NCBI RefSeq assembly: GCF_014698045.1
Contig: NZ_JACJSE010000026.1
Coordinates: 1-64,000 of the forward strand
DNA: 64,000 nucleotides
Direction of reading: 5' to 3'
DNA from: Aulosira sp. FACHB-615
GTDB taxonomy: Bacteria; Cyanobacteriota; Cyanobacteriia; Cyanobacteriales; Nostocaceae
The notes beneath the pieces were generated by a model, which made no database searches, had not been told where the DNA came from, and saw only the letters and a list, made by a program, of their open reading frames with translations. A program made the translations under genes and the position numbers. Of the stretch, positions 19,685 through 28,049 are shown piece after piece; positions within the stretch are counted from its first letter, which is position 1; every line of letters starts with the position of its first letter.

Positions 19685-19718
19685 TTTACTTATGAGAATG
19701 CGTGTTCTGATAAGTAAA
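19685..19718. other. Candidate recombination core site (14-bp arms, 6-bp spacer) of the tyrosine recombinase
   Basis: Left arm TTTACTTATGAGAA (19685-19698), spacer TGCGTG (19699-19704), right arm TTCTGATAAGTAAA (19705-19718). The arms match at 13 of 14 positions as inverted repeats. Total length is 34 bp, the geometry of dif/lox-type sites. It abuts the recombinase gene, whose ATG begins at the last base of the right arm. Alternatively it is an mRNA hairpin limiting translation of that gene. Confidence 0.5.
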
Positions 19719-20674
19719 TGTCTCGCGTGCCAGTCCAATCATTAGCCCTAGCCACTCCATCGCCTTTGACCATTCACCCAGTGGCAGTCTACCTGGGAGC
19801 ATTGGCAAATGGTTCTCAACGGACAATGGAACAAGCACTCAATGCGATCGCAGCTTTGATTTCCAATGGGGAGTGTGATGCTTATACGCTCAATTGGGCT
19901 GCTTTGCGCTATCAGCACACGGCGGCGATTCGTACTGCCTTAGCCCGAAAATATTCTCCAGCGACAACGAATAAAATGCTGTGTGCATTACGCCGAGTTC
20001 TCAAAGAAGCACTGCGGCTGGAATTAATGGATGCAAAAGATTATGCTAAGGCTGTAGATATTCAGAGTGTGAAAGTCAAAAGAAAACTCAAGGGCAGAGC
20101 GTTGACATCGGAAGAAATTGGCGCACTGCTAAAGGTATGTCTTGACGACCCCACACCACAGGGCGTAAGAGATGCCGCTTTGATTGCCATACTGCGCGGT
20201 ACGGGGGTAAGACGGGCGGAAGTGGTAAATCTGGATTTAAAAGACTTGAGCCGTAATGGCGAATTACAAGTTCGACAAGGTAAAGGTGATCAAGATCGGA
20301 CAGTGTATTTGCCGATAAGCGCAATGGCACTGGTTGAAGATTGGCTGTGTGTTCGTGGTCGCAAAGCTGGAGCGTTGTTATGCCCGATTCGCAAAGGTGG
20401 AGAGGTACAGTTGAGGAGAATGTCATCACAAGCAGTGTTGCTGATTGTTCGCAAACGCGCTGCCGAATCAGGGGTAGAGTCTTTTTCTCCCCATGACTTT
20501 CGCCGGACATTTTGCTCAGACTTGCTAGATTCTGGGACAGATATTGTGACTGTACAGAAATTAGCCGGACACGCTTCACCTGCAACAACTTCTAAGTATG
20601 ACCGTCGCGGCGAAGAAACTAAACGCCTTGCCGTGGAAAACTTGGATTTTCCTTACACTCGTCGTCACAAATAG
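19718..20674 (+). CDS. Tyrosine recombinase/integrase (XerC-like), probable plasmid resolvase
   Basis: 318 aa. The N-terminal core-binding domain spans about 20-120 and the catalytic domain about 125-310. All catalytic residues are visible: Arg165 (GTGVRRAEV), Lys189 (RQGKGDQDR), His259 and Arg262 (HDFRRTF), His285 (LAGHAS) and nucleophile Tyr294 (TSKYDRRG). It is therefore probably active. It follows the replication gene by 64 nt on the same strand; that spacer holds a dif/lox-like inverted site. The position suggests multimer resolution for the plasmid rather than phage integration, but the genes alone do not exclude integration. A cluster of GTCTACACA-like repeats lies just downstream. Confidence 0.92.
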   Translation: MSRVPVQSLALATPSPLTIHPVAVYLGALANGSQRTMEQALNAIAALISNGECDAYTLNWAALRYQHTAAIRTALARKYSPATTNKMLCALRRVLKEALRLELMDAKDYAKAVDIQSVKVKRKLKGRALTSEEIGALLKVCLDDPTPQGVRDAALIAILRGTGVRRAEVVNLDLKDLSRNGELQVRQGKGDQDRTVYLPISAMALVEDWLCVRGRKAGALLCPIRKGGEVQLRRMSSQAVLLIVRKRAAESGVESFSPHDFRRTFCSDLLDSGTDIVTVQKLAGHASPATTSKYDRRGEETKRLAVENLDFPYTRRHK

Positions 20675-20720
20675 GGTGTAGGGTGTGGGTATTCTAACCC
20701 TACTCAAATAAATTTTTACT

Positions 20721-20833
20721 GTCTATACAGCTTTCTGTACCACGTCTACACACGCTGTTCACCAGATACGTCTGTTGAAAGTCAAGCGGGGCAAGACTTT
20801 CTCTAGAGTTGTCTACACAGCATCTACACGGTA
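20721..20833. repeat. Cluster of GTCTACACA-like short repeats and a hairpin
   Basis: GTCTATACAG (20721), GTCTACACAC (20744), GTCTACACAG (20811) and ATCTACACGG (20822) recur within 113 bases after the recombinase. An inverted pair AAAGTC/GACTTT (20778-20800) lies between them. They could be iterons, accessory recombinase arm sites or a terminator region. The function is unproven. Confidence 0.4.
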
Positions 20834-20900
20834 AGTTTGTGATTGTAAATGATTGTCATAAAGCTCAAGAGTTTGCTTTTGCGGAAACAGGAGATGAGCA

Positions 20901-21131
20901 ATGGCCATACCACTTGCCCAGATGAAAATTGGATTATCAGTTAAGTATCTGATTGGCACAAGAAGCGGGTTGACAGCGAGAGTCAGCGAGATCAGAAAAT
21001 GCTCTTTGAGCATCAAAGATACTCATGTGATAACGTTGACATTTGATGATGAATCGCTGCCGCCGCACTTGAGAACCCAAGATGTTACTGCCTACAACGG
21101 CGTGGTTGAGTGGTGTGAAGTGGAGTTTTAA
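20901..21131 (+). CDS. Small hypothetical protein, SH3/OB-like beta-rich
   Basis: 76 aa with a well-placed AGGAG ribosome-binding site 7 nt before the ATG. The sequence alternates hydrophobic and charged residues (IGLSVKYLIGTRSGLTARVSEI, HVITLTFDD, VVEWCEVEF), which predicts a small beta barrel. No family is recognised. It lies between the recombinase and the small RHH-like gene on the same strand, within the maintenance block. It is almost certainly translated; function unknown. Confidence 0.6.
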   Translation: MAIPLAQMKIGLSVKYLIGTRSGLTARVSEIRKCSLSIKDTHVITLTFDDESLPPHLRTQDVTAYNGVVEWCEVEF

Positions 21132-21211
21132 CGTCAAAAGAATTCTTCTTCCTCAGTGAATTTTGCGTTTTAAATTCAAAAAAGGTCAAAACTAATGAAG
21201 AAATGTTACTT

Positions 21212-21248
21212 GAAGGATAAAATGGCAGTTGTTGCCACTTTATCTTTC
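21212..21248. ncRNA. Long hairpin, possible regulatory RNA or attenuator
   Basis: GATAAAATGGCA (21216-21227) pairs with TGCCACTTTATC (21233-21244) with one mismatch and a 5-nt loop. The stem extends outward by four more pairs including one G-U. No T-run follows, so it is not a standard terminator. It sits 130 nt before the RHH-like gene in a non-coding interval, a position where plasmids often keep copy-control RNAs. Confidence 0.3.
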
Positions 21249-21322
21249 ATCAGATGGGCTGCCAAGATATAGTTCATAAAATACATCTGAGTAATAAAAT
21301 GAAAACTATCACTCGCTTTACC

Positions 21323-21368
21323 GTGTAATACATGGGAAGATAGAACCTTATCTAACGGTGTAATACAC
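21323..21368. promoter_or_regulatory. Two GTGTAATACAC-type palindromic sites upstream of the RHH-like gene
   Basis: GTGTAATACAT (21323-21333) and GTGTAATACAC (21358-21368) are odd-length palindromes of half-site GTGTA. Their centres are 35 bp apart and the second lies 6 nt before the ATG at 21375. The placement is that of an autoregulatory operator overlapping the ribosome-binding region. Confidence 0.55.
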
Positions 21369-21374
21369 GAAAAT

Positions 21375-21578
21375 ATGACGCTCAAACGGGATATCCAGGG
21401 AAAGTTCGCGCTTAAAAATGATGATTACCGAGAAGTACGTTCCTTGAGATTAACTGACAATACTTGGAAGGCATTAGGGATTGTGGCAGAATGCTACGGT
21501 TTGACTAGGGCAGACTATTTAGAAAAAATTGTGAGAAATAACAAACTACCAAGTATTACACAGTCCGAGTCAGAATAA
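21375..21578 (+). CDS. Ribbon-helix-helix-like small DNA-binding protein
   Basis: 67 aa. The central part reads as strand-helix-helix: REVRSLRLTDNTWKAL, then GIVAECYGLTRADYLEKIV, the usual pattern of Arc/CopG/ParG-type proteins (strand, 'W..L..A...G.tradyLe.iv'). The basic N-terminus (MTLKRDIQGKF) would contact DNA. It has five copies of a palindromic site on both sides (two upstream, one in its last codons, two downstream), as expected for an autoregulated repressor or a centromere-binding/copy-control protein. It lies between the recombinase and, tail-to-tail, the TnsC gene. The fold is inferred from pattern only; family and role are open. Confidence 0.6.
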   Translation: MTLKRDIQGKFALKNDDYREVRSLRLTDNTWKALGIVAECYGLTRADYLEKIVRNNKLPSITQSESE

Positions 21579-21623
21579 TACCGTGTAATACTTGGTAAAT
21601 TACCGCTTAACCAAGTATTACAC
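21551..21623. promoter_or_regulatory. Three CCAAGTATTACAC-type sites downstream of the RHH-like gene
   Basis: AAGTATTACAC at 21551 (within the last codons of the gene), GTGTAATACTT at 21583 (opposite orientation) and AAGTATTACAC at 21613. Centres are 32 and 30 bp apart, about three helical turns. The 13-mer CCAAGTATTACAC is identical in all three after orientation. They end about 48 nt before the tnsC stop codon. Confidence 0.55.
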
Positions 21624-21670
21624 GGGAAGGTAGTATTGCTCTGTGCTGCTATTGCTCAACTAACCAACTC

Positions 21671-23074
21671 TTAAGAACCAACCGGATCTCGCTTTGGCTT
21701 GCGCTCTCCCACCCGCCGGGTAGATTTTTTCTTGGGGGCAGGTTCAATGACAATAGCTTCGGTTGGTTCTCCGGAGACAACAGAGACAGTTTCTACGGAA
21801 GTCTCAATTTGTGGTGAAGGATCTGGTTGAGTTTTTTTCCGGCTCTGTCTTTTCTTGGGGGTTGGTTGGACAACAGTTTCTTCTGATGCAGTAGAAGTAA
21901 CTGACTGTGTTGTTTCTTCTTTTTGACGCTTACGCCGGGTTGTCTTCTTTGGTGTGTTCTCAACAGGTAACTCTGTTGCAGTAACAGCATTTGAGACTGG
22001 CGGAGGAGACGAAGTGCTACCAGTTCCCATCTGTAGTAAATGCCACAAGTGTTCACGACGGCTTTCCATATAATCCAGTTTTTGCTCCCCTTCCACAGCA
22101 TCAACAGCCATGCGTTCACATTGAGCCAGGGTCATAGCATGGTCTTGCAATCGTTCCAGAGAAAGCGTATCGCTACCATCATGCAATGCTGCCGCCACTG
22201 CACGAATCAACCAATCTTTGAGTACGCCAACGCAACCAACTGAGCGTTCATAGAAATAACACCAGTTTTGCATAAAAACTGGAATTTCCACCTGCAAAGG
22301 GACTTGTTTAAGCAGTGCCAATAATACCCCTTGAAAGTCCTGACGGTCTTGCTCATGCTGAAATAGATAACGAGGAAAATGGATGTCCAGACCCCGCCGC
22401 GATGACTGACCACTTAAATTCCGCAAATTTAACAGTTCGTAAGTCCCAATGAGAATGTGCAGTACACCAGTCACATTGGTCATCGACTTAATCCAGTCCA
22501 ACTGGTCTAAAAGTTTACCAGCACTAGCACCAGTCCCAATCTTCATTAAATGTTGGGCTTCATCTAAAATTACCGCCTTCACTCCGCGTCTAGTGATTGT
22601 TTCTTCTAATGCCTGACGCAGTTCTGGGGAGTCATTGAACTGTGCGGTTTTGGTACGCCCACGCCCTTTTTTCTCCCAAGTCTGCTCAGAATCAATATCC
22701 ACTAACATCCGCCGTTCGTAGAATGGCTCTCCTAACAGCTTCAGTGCTGTGCGGTAATAGTCAGCCCGATTGAATGCTCCCCCGTCGGGTGGTCTAGTTT
22801 CCAACAACAGCAATGGGTATTGCGCCAGATTACCAGTTACAGATGTAGCAGATGTACCATTTAACCGTTTAGTAATTTGACGAATCATCGTCGTCTTGCC
22901 CACACCGCTTGGCCCATATACTAGGACATGAGCAAATCCAGCAGGTTCTCGAATGGCACGCATGAGAATTTGATCTACTTGGACTAACTGCGGGTGGGAC
23001 ACTGCATATTCTTTAAAGCGGGTTAGCTTTTCATTGGCTGCAACTGTCAGGTTGCCATGAAGCCAGTTTTCCAT
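21671..23074 (-). CDS. tnsC: TnsC-like AAA+ transposition regulator
   Basis: About 467 aa from the ATG at 23074, which overlaps the upstream tnsAB stop as TGATG; an in-frame TTG one codon earlier is also possible. Walker A GPSGVGKTT (54-62) and Walker B AVILDEAQHL (about 167-176) are intact, followed by AAA+ lid helices to about 330. The C-terminal 115 residues are a Lys/Thr/Pro-rich low-complexity tail (for example TPKKTTRRKRQKEE) not expected in a standard TnsC, perhaps for DNA binding. TnsC couples target recognition to the TnsB transposase. No TniQ/TnsD target selector occurs in the window. It is transcribed with tnsAB. Confidence 0.85.
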   Translation of the reverse strand: MENWLHGNLTVAANEKLTRFKEYAVSHPQLVQVDQILMRAIREPAGFAHVLVYGPSGVGKTTMIRQITKRLNGTSATSVTGNLAQYPLLLLETRPPDGGAFNRADYYRTALKLLGEPFYERRMLVDIDSEQTWEKKGRGRTKTAQFNDSPELRQALEETITRRGVKAVILDEAQHLMKIGTGASAGKLLDQLDWIKSMTNVTGVLHILIGTYELLNLRNLSGQSSRRGLDIHFPRYLFQHEQDRQDFQGVLLALLKQVPLQVEIPVFMQNWCYFYERSVGCVGVLKDWLIRAVAAALHDGSDTLSLERLQDHAMTLAQCERMAVDAVEGEQKLDYMESRREHLWHLLQMGTGSTSSPPPVSNAVTATELPVENTPKKTTRRKRQKEETTQSVTSTASEETVVQPTPKKRQSRKKTQPDPSPQIETSVETVSVVSGEPTEAIVIEPAPKKKSTRRVGERKPKRDPVGS

Positions 23075-25770
23075 CAACGATACTCCTCAAACACAGGTAG
23101 TTGAGAAATCTCCACAGTTTCTATCACTGTCGCTAGTTCTGTTGGGGGGCTTGGTTCTGTGGGGATGATTGTTTCTGTAGTCGGCAAAACTTTAGACTTA
23201 GTGGCTATAGCTTCAAGTACCTGTTTTGCCTCTAGGTCACGTAATCGTTGCAATAGCAAAGCTTCATGTTCTTGGGCATTGCTCAGAAAGTCTGCCAGCC
23301 GTTTAGCGGAGATTGAAGTTCTCGTTTTCGTTAGCTTCCCAAATTGTTTGATTTCTTGAGATGCCAGCAATAGTTCTTTTTCTGAGCGTCCCGAAAAGGT
23401 GCTGTAATACTGAGAGATACATTTAACCCAACGTCCTTGGACATAAGCGTAAGCTACCCCCGTATCAAATGGGTCATAACGAACACTGACTTTGGTACGT
23501 TCTACTTCCGGGTTGCGAAAAGCATCACTCCAGTAATAGAGGTAGTTGACTTTAATTCCCTTTCCAGGCTGCACTAACGCATGACCCAATTTGGTACTAG
23601 GGCGGGTCATCATCAAAAACTCTTCATTGTAAGGAATCTGGCGATGTTCCCTTTCCCCTGTTTCAATGAGTCCCATTGCATAAGCGGCTCGTGGTGTCAT
23701 GCCCAAGGCAGTGTGTTCGTTTTCGTCATAAACCTGATAAGCCCATTGGGTTAGGTAGGTGTACAAAGAAGCCAGTGTCCAGACAGCAAGTTGTTTGGGG
23801 TTGATAGCTTTGGTCAGTTGACGTGGTTGTTTGCTGGCTTGAGTATTTCCTAGTAGGTTGAAGATAAACTCAGTATTAGTCGTACCAAACAATCGTTCAA
23901 TTACTGAACCAAACCGGGGTTTAGCACCAGGACGAGTCTTTTTAATACAGTGGTAACGCGCTAATAAAGTATCAAAATAGACGCTGTTGAATTCTTTTCC
24001 TCCATCTACTACCACTGCTTGCGGTAAGCGACCAAATCTCTGGACAAGTAGGCGTAATCCCATCATGCAGGAGCGGTAACTTGGGGCATCAAACGTCAGA
24101 TAAACTGCTAAGATGCGGCGGGAGTAAGCATCAATCAACATAGTTAGCCAAGGTCGTCCTAAGTTACGCCCTGTAGCTGAACAGCGTAATTCAATATCAA
24201 GCTGGGTATGGTCGATGTGGACAATAGCTAAGGGACGGTCTCCATGTCGGGGGGTACTATAAGTTAGCTCCCATAGCCAAGGCTGTTGTTGATAAGCGGC
24301 TTTTGCTCCCTGACGTTTTTCAATTTGGGAGGGTGAGCGGCGTTGCTTGAGGCGTTGATAGAATGTACGTACAGAAAGTGGTTGAATGCTTTGTTGAGAG
24401 CAAGCTTGTAAATATGCCCGATATACGCTCAGGGCTGGTGAAAGCCTGGGTGTCTCAAAATATTCTGCAATTAAGGTATCGAGTAATTCCCGTGTGGCTG
24501 TTGGGGCTTTGGGTGTGCGGTTGCCTCGTTGTGCTATTTTTGGCAGCAAACCAACATACCCGCAGCCGTAGTTGGCTTGCGCCTCACGGAACTGCTTGAC
24601 CCAACGCCTCAAGGTGCGAAGGGCAATGTCTTTATATACATCTGGCTGGTGTTCAAGATACGCTTGAACTAAATGAAATCTGCGGTTGGCTTCTTTCAGA
24701 TGGGCAGGACTAGCAGCATCCATGAACGAACGCACTTGTGCTGAATCTGTCTGTGTAGTGGATGCTGCACTGATGTTGATAGCTCCAGTCTCAAGTAACT
24801 GAAGAAAAAAGCCTGTTGGTAATTGCATTGGTTGCCCAATCTCCGGCAAGAGTGTTGTGGTTGTCTCACCGAAATTGACCAATGTCCAAAATCTTCCATC
24901 CCACAACAGTTTTGTGTTAGTAACAATGGTTGTGAGATCATTGAGTGCAATATTCCCTTGGCGCTGCGGATTTCCTATGGCTGAATTCTGATGAGCTTGA
25001 TAAGAAAGCTGGTCAACATATAGTTGCACTCGCCAATGTTCAACTAGAGGTACACCTTCTAAAGGAGCATAGATTTGTTCTTGTGCCAGCATGATATACA
25101 CATCGTTAGCACGCACTCCTGGTACTTCCCCAAGTAGCAGCCCGATAGTGATTCCTGGTTCTGCTCTGACTTTTTCCAGTATATGCGTTTGGAATTGCGC
25201 TGGAACTGGTGCAGTGAAACCAAAATAGTCTTCCAAGAACATCAAGTTTTGGATGAAGATGGGATGCAGTTCACTAGAAGAGCGCACATGGTATTGAAGA
25301 CCGAGTGGCTCTGCATACGCTTCTCCTGGGGGACATCGCCACTTACCATCCGGAGTTCTTTGATAACGAGTGGGATATTTCTTTTCTAGTCGCTGTAATT
25401 CTTGCTCAGTTTTCCATTCTTCCCATGCTGCGCCCTTTTTTCGCAGCACGAAAAAGTCAGGTGTATGGTAATGACCGATATTTCGTCCTGATTTGGCAAG
25501 GTATTGAATCTTGAAGGATGGTGGTTGGTCGTAAAACTCTAGAACTTCAACTGAGTGTTCCATCTGGTAAATCGCCCACAGTTCTACGGTGTGGCTTTCA
25601 AATTGGATGGTTACGCCCATTTTTCGACTAGGATATGAGCCGCTGACATTAGTTGCACGCCCAGCAACCCGACGTGACGGTGGCGCAGACCGAATCGCAG
25701 CAATTACATCAATTGTTGCTGCTCCCAGTTGCAATGCACTACACCAGTCAACAAACTCGGATTGGTTCAA
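23074..25770 (-). CDS. tnsAB: TnsA-TnsB fusion transposase
   Basis: 898 aa, TTG start with AGGAG 7 nt upstream. Residues about 45-180 form a TnsA-type endonuclease: Glu58 (FES), Asp105 (TPDF) and Glu118-x-Lys120 (EEWK) match the catalytic set. From about 370 the protein is TnsB/Mu-like: HTH segments (LRRWVKQFREA), then a DDE integrase core with Asp in VHIDHTQLD (about 517), Asp in AVVVDGGKEF (about 588) and Glu in SVIERLFG (about 623), and a Mu-transposase C-terminal domain. TnsA cuts 5' ends and TnsB cuts and joins 3' ends, so this one chain could perform cut-and-paste transposition. Four related sites lie upstream. Both catalytic sets look intact. Confidence 0.9.
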   Translation of the reverse strand: MNQSEFVDWCSALQLGAATIDVIAAIRSAPPSRRVAGRATNVSGSYPSRKMGVTIQFESHTVELWAIYQMEHSVEVLEFYDQPPSFKIQYLAKSGRNIGHYHTPDFFVLRKKGAAWEEWKTEQELQRLEKKYPTRYQRTPDGKWRCPPGEAYAEPLGLQYHVRSSSELHPIFIQNLMFLEDYFGFTAPVPAQFQTHILEKVRAEPGITIGLLLGEVPGVRANDVYIMLAQEQIYAPLEGVPLVEHWRVQLYVDQLSYQAHQNSAIGNPQRQGNIALNDLTTIVTNTKLLWDGRFWTLVNFGETTTTLLPEIGQPMQLPTGFFLQLLETGAINISAASTTQTDSAQVRSFMDAASPAHLKEANRRFHLVQAYLEHQPDVYKDIALRTLRRWVKQFREAQANYGCGYVGLLPKIAQRGNRTPKAPTATRELLDTLIAEYFETPRLSPALSVYRAYLQACSQQSIQPLSVRTFYQRLKQRRSPSQIEKRQGAKAAYQQQPWLWELTYSTPRHGDRPLAIVHIDHTQLDIELRCSATGRNLGRPWLTMLIDAYSRRILAVYLTFDAPSYRSCMMGLRLLVQRFGRLPQAVVVDGGKEFNSVYFDTLLARYHCIKKTRPGAKPRFGSVIERLFGTTNTEFIFNLLGNTQASKQPRQLTKAINPKQLAVWTLASLYTYLTQWAYQVYDENEHTALGMTPRAAYAMGLIETGEREHRQIPYNEEFLMMTRPSTKLGHALVQPGKGIKVNYLYYWSDAFRNPEVERTKVSVRYDPFDTGVAYAYVQGRWVKCISQYYSTFSGRSEKELLLASQEIKQFGKLTKTRTSISAKRLADFLSNAQEHEALLLQRLRDLEAKQVLEAIATKSKVLPTTETIIPTEPSPPTELATVIETVEISQLPVFEEYR

Positions 25771-25836
25771 TCATTTTCTCCTAGTTTTTCCTTCATATTT
25801 TGACAGTGACTCTATTTCCCTCAAAAGTTTTCTTGG

Positions 25837-26002
25837 TTTGAATCATATCATGGCCGCTTTGAATCATATCTGAGTACAAAAGTTCGTTTTTTCAGGTTAA
25901 CTAAGGGAGAGTTGACGATTTTTTTCTAGCTATGGCACTTTAAAAACTAGTTGCCTTATTATGATGCAAAATTTGAACTCGCGGTCATGATTTGATACAA
26001 AA
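25837..26002. repeat. Four related sites upstream of tnsAB, candidate TnsB-binding sites/element end
   Basis: TTTGAATCATATC occurs at 25837 and 25858 (direct). Inverted relatives ATTATGATGCAAAA (25958-25971) and TCATGATTTGATACAAAA (25985-26002) share the core TGATNCAAA. The block GCGG(C/T)CATGAT is common to the first site (read on the minus strand) and the last. Two sites point each way. They may be transposon-end repeats or operators for tnsABC. Confidence 0.45.
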
Positions 26003-26216
26003 CGTTAGGTCTGTCTCACGCTCAAATCCAGTATTTTCGTTAATTAAATGCCAGGTTATGGTTCACAAACTAGGCCACAAAATGGGTAAAGGCACAAGAA
26101 AGTTGGTTGGTAGACATCGCGGCTCTAAATCTTCTAGAAAATTATATTCCGCACAGTTATATTTTGATAAGTAATCCATAGTCATATAAGCAGGGATAGC
26201 CACCAAAAAAGCAAGG

Positions 26217-26330
26217 GAGATCGCTTGGGAGCAACGCGATTTTCTGAAGTCGGGCAAAAACGAGTGACGATGCGCTACTCCAAGGCCAGGCGATGCCTAT
26301 GGCGGGCTACGCCTACGCTAAAACATACAT
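26217..26330. repeat. Left arm of a long imperfect inverted repeat (Nostoc-type dispersed repeat)
   Basis: The arm contains GGGAGCAACGCGATTTTCTG (26227-26246) and the common cyanobacterial repeat GCCTATGGCGGGCTACGCCT near 26295. It matches, inverted, the segment at 28050-28151. It lies between tnsAB and the ISKra4-like element. Confidence 0.65.
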
Positions 26331-26349
26331 TCAAGTAAAATGTATAAAA

Positions 26350-27943
26350 TGTTTAGGCACTGCTGGGATTAAGAAAAGAGCTAAAAATAGAATTACAAAA
26401 ATTGTCCCAACTGCCAGCTATCCATTGACATCGCAGATGTAACATAATCTCTGCATTATCTGGAAGCCAAAATTTACTGTTCCCTTTCATGCGTAAGTTA
26501 ACAGCTTGACGAATTAAACTTTCAACTGCACCGCTTCCAAGGGGTAGCTGACCCTGTGCGACTAAGTGGTAGTTTAATAGTCGCCTACGGTAAGCTTTGA
26601 GAATATAATTACGTTCTCGCACCAAAATTTTACAACGCTCCCCAGTAGCTGTTGAAATAAATTCATCCATATTCCTCATTAAATTGAGAGCTTGACCTTT
26701 CTTTAAAGTTTTCCGAGCTTTTTTAAACCACGATTGACGTTCACTATCCGTGGTAAAAGCCGCATCAGCAAAGTCTTGTAAATGTGCAGCAGCATGATAA
26801 AAATCCAATAGCTTATAAGTAGCTTTTGGGCAGTTTATTCTCTCTAATAAAGGCGGGATATGTTTCCAAATCCACTCAGCCTCAGCCCCTTCGGGTTCGC
26901 CAGTTCGACGGGACGGAAACCGACACCGCCGACTGGACTCACCATCAGCAACTAACAAAACCTGTTTAGCTTGGCTTATCCCCAAACTAACTAGATACAT
27001 TTCTAAAACTTTGAGAAAATTTTCATAACCTAAATATGTCCCATCATTGGTAATAGGTAGAGATGATGTCCTAATTTTTTACCATGCTCATCCACTGTAT
27101 AAATAGTTAACAATTTTGGCTCAACCCATTCTCCAGTAAAACCTAGACGATTAGTCTTGAGCTTACGTCTACCTTTTTTGTTAATCCGAATTCTGGTTCT
27201 TCCACCATCCACGGCAATAACAACACGCTGGTCTTTGAGAACATTACCTGTGGATAAATTACCCATCTCTAAACTTTTTAATTTAGAGTGTCGTAAATTT
27301 ATGCCAATTTTACCAAAGTAATATGTGAGGCGTTCTATTCGTTTCAAGCTAATTTTTATGCCCCAATCTGCTAAAATTGTGCGTGCAGATTCAAATGAGC
27401 CAGCGATTGCTCCATATTTTGTAATTGTTGCCCAAACGTGGGGTGTTAATCCTTCTTCTATTCCTAACCATTTTAGCAATGGGCAGAATCCTAACTTTAA
27501 ATATTTACCTTTTTGATGTGATTGTTTTTTACCTTCAATCATATAGGGTAATGAAAGAGTTACTTTAACATTACCAAGTGTTAATATTTGTCTAGTGTAA
27601 TTCCCATGTTTTTTGATTTCCTGGTTTGACAAACTTCTTGTTTGACTGATTGCTATATCTAGAGCTTCTTGAGAGTGAGATAGTTTATTTAGCAAAACTG
27701 CTACACATTCTCCTGCCAAAGTTAATGCCGTATTTCTAATTTCTTCTTCTAATGCTTTAAAAGTCTGAGCCGACCATTCACTCAGATTTTTAATTTCTAA
27801 AAGTTTCGTAACTTTTTCTTTAAAGTCTGACAATGATTGGCTTAAATCTAAGCTTGAATATATTTTTTCGTTCATGAAGTGTAGGTATTCCCTATTTTGA
27901 TATTCAACATCAAAACTATTACTCCAAGGGCATCCTACACTTT
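26350..27943 (-). mobile_element. ISKra4-like insertion sequence, damaged or frameshift-dependent
   Basis: The element carries two overlapping-frame transposase pieces. Imperfect ends may be TGTTTAGGCACTGCTGGGA (26350-26368) and TCCAAGGGCATCCTACAC (27926-27943), which match only partly when inverted. No target-site duplication is clear, so the borders are approximate. Confidence 0.5.
26353..27875 (-). pseudogene. ISKra4-family transposase in two frames (27875-27030 and about 27080-26353)
   Basis: The upstream piece (281 aa) holds a catalytic Asp in VVIAVDGGRTR. The downstream piece (215 aa from its own ATG) holds LLVADGE, FYHAAAHL and the Glu motif LGSGAVESLIRQAVN, as in ISKra4. Read in the -1 frame, the second piece extends upstream through LPITNDGTYLGYENFL, joining naturally to the first at a run of six A on the coding strand (T run 27075-27080). 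Either one A was lost from a seven-A tract, or the A-run allows -1 slippage to make the full protein of about 510 aa. The gene is therefore either recently broken or normally frameshift-expressed. Confidence 0.75.
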
Positions 27944-27985
27944 TTTATCCCCATCACAGAACTAAACAACCATCAAAATAGATTT

Positions 27986-28004
27986 ATCTCAGTATTACTG
28001 AGAT
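27986..28004. repeat. 19-bp perfect palindrome
   Basis: ATCTCAGTATTACTGAGAT is a perfect odd palindrome (9-bp arms, one central T) in the non-coding stretch between the two insertion sequences. No T-run follows. It may be an operator or a remnant of an element end. Confidence 0.35.
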
Positions 28005-28049
28005 ATTTAACTATCTAACTAGTAACAATTTAAATAACTTACTGAATTT

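Noticed and set aside
20088..20588. Minus-strand ORF of 166 codons inside the recombinase
   Set aside because: Antisense to catalytic motifs of a clear tyrosine recombinase.
21671..26000. CRISPR-associated transposon (CAST)
   Set aside because: No Cas12k, Cascade, TniQ or repeat-spacer array near tnsAB-tnsC in the window.
25992..26174. 60-codon ORF between tnsAB and the IS
   Set aside because: Basic, low-information sequence overlapping the repeat array; no start signal.
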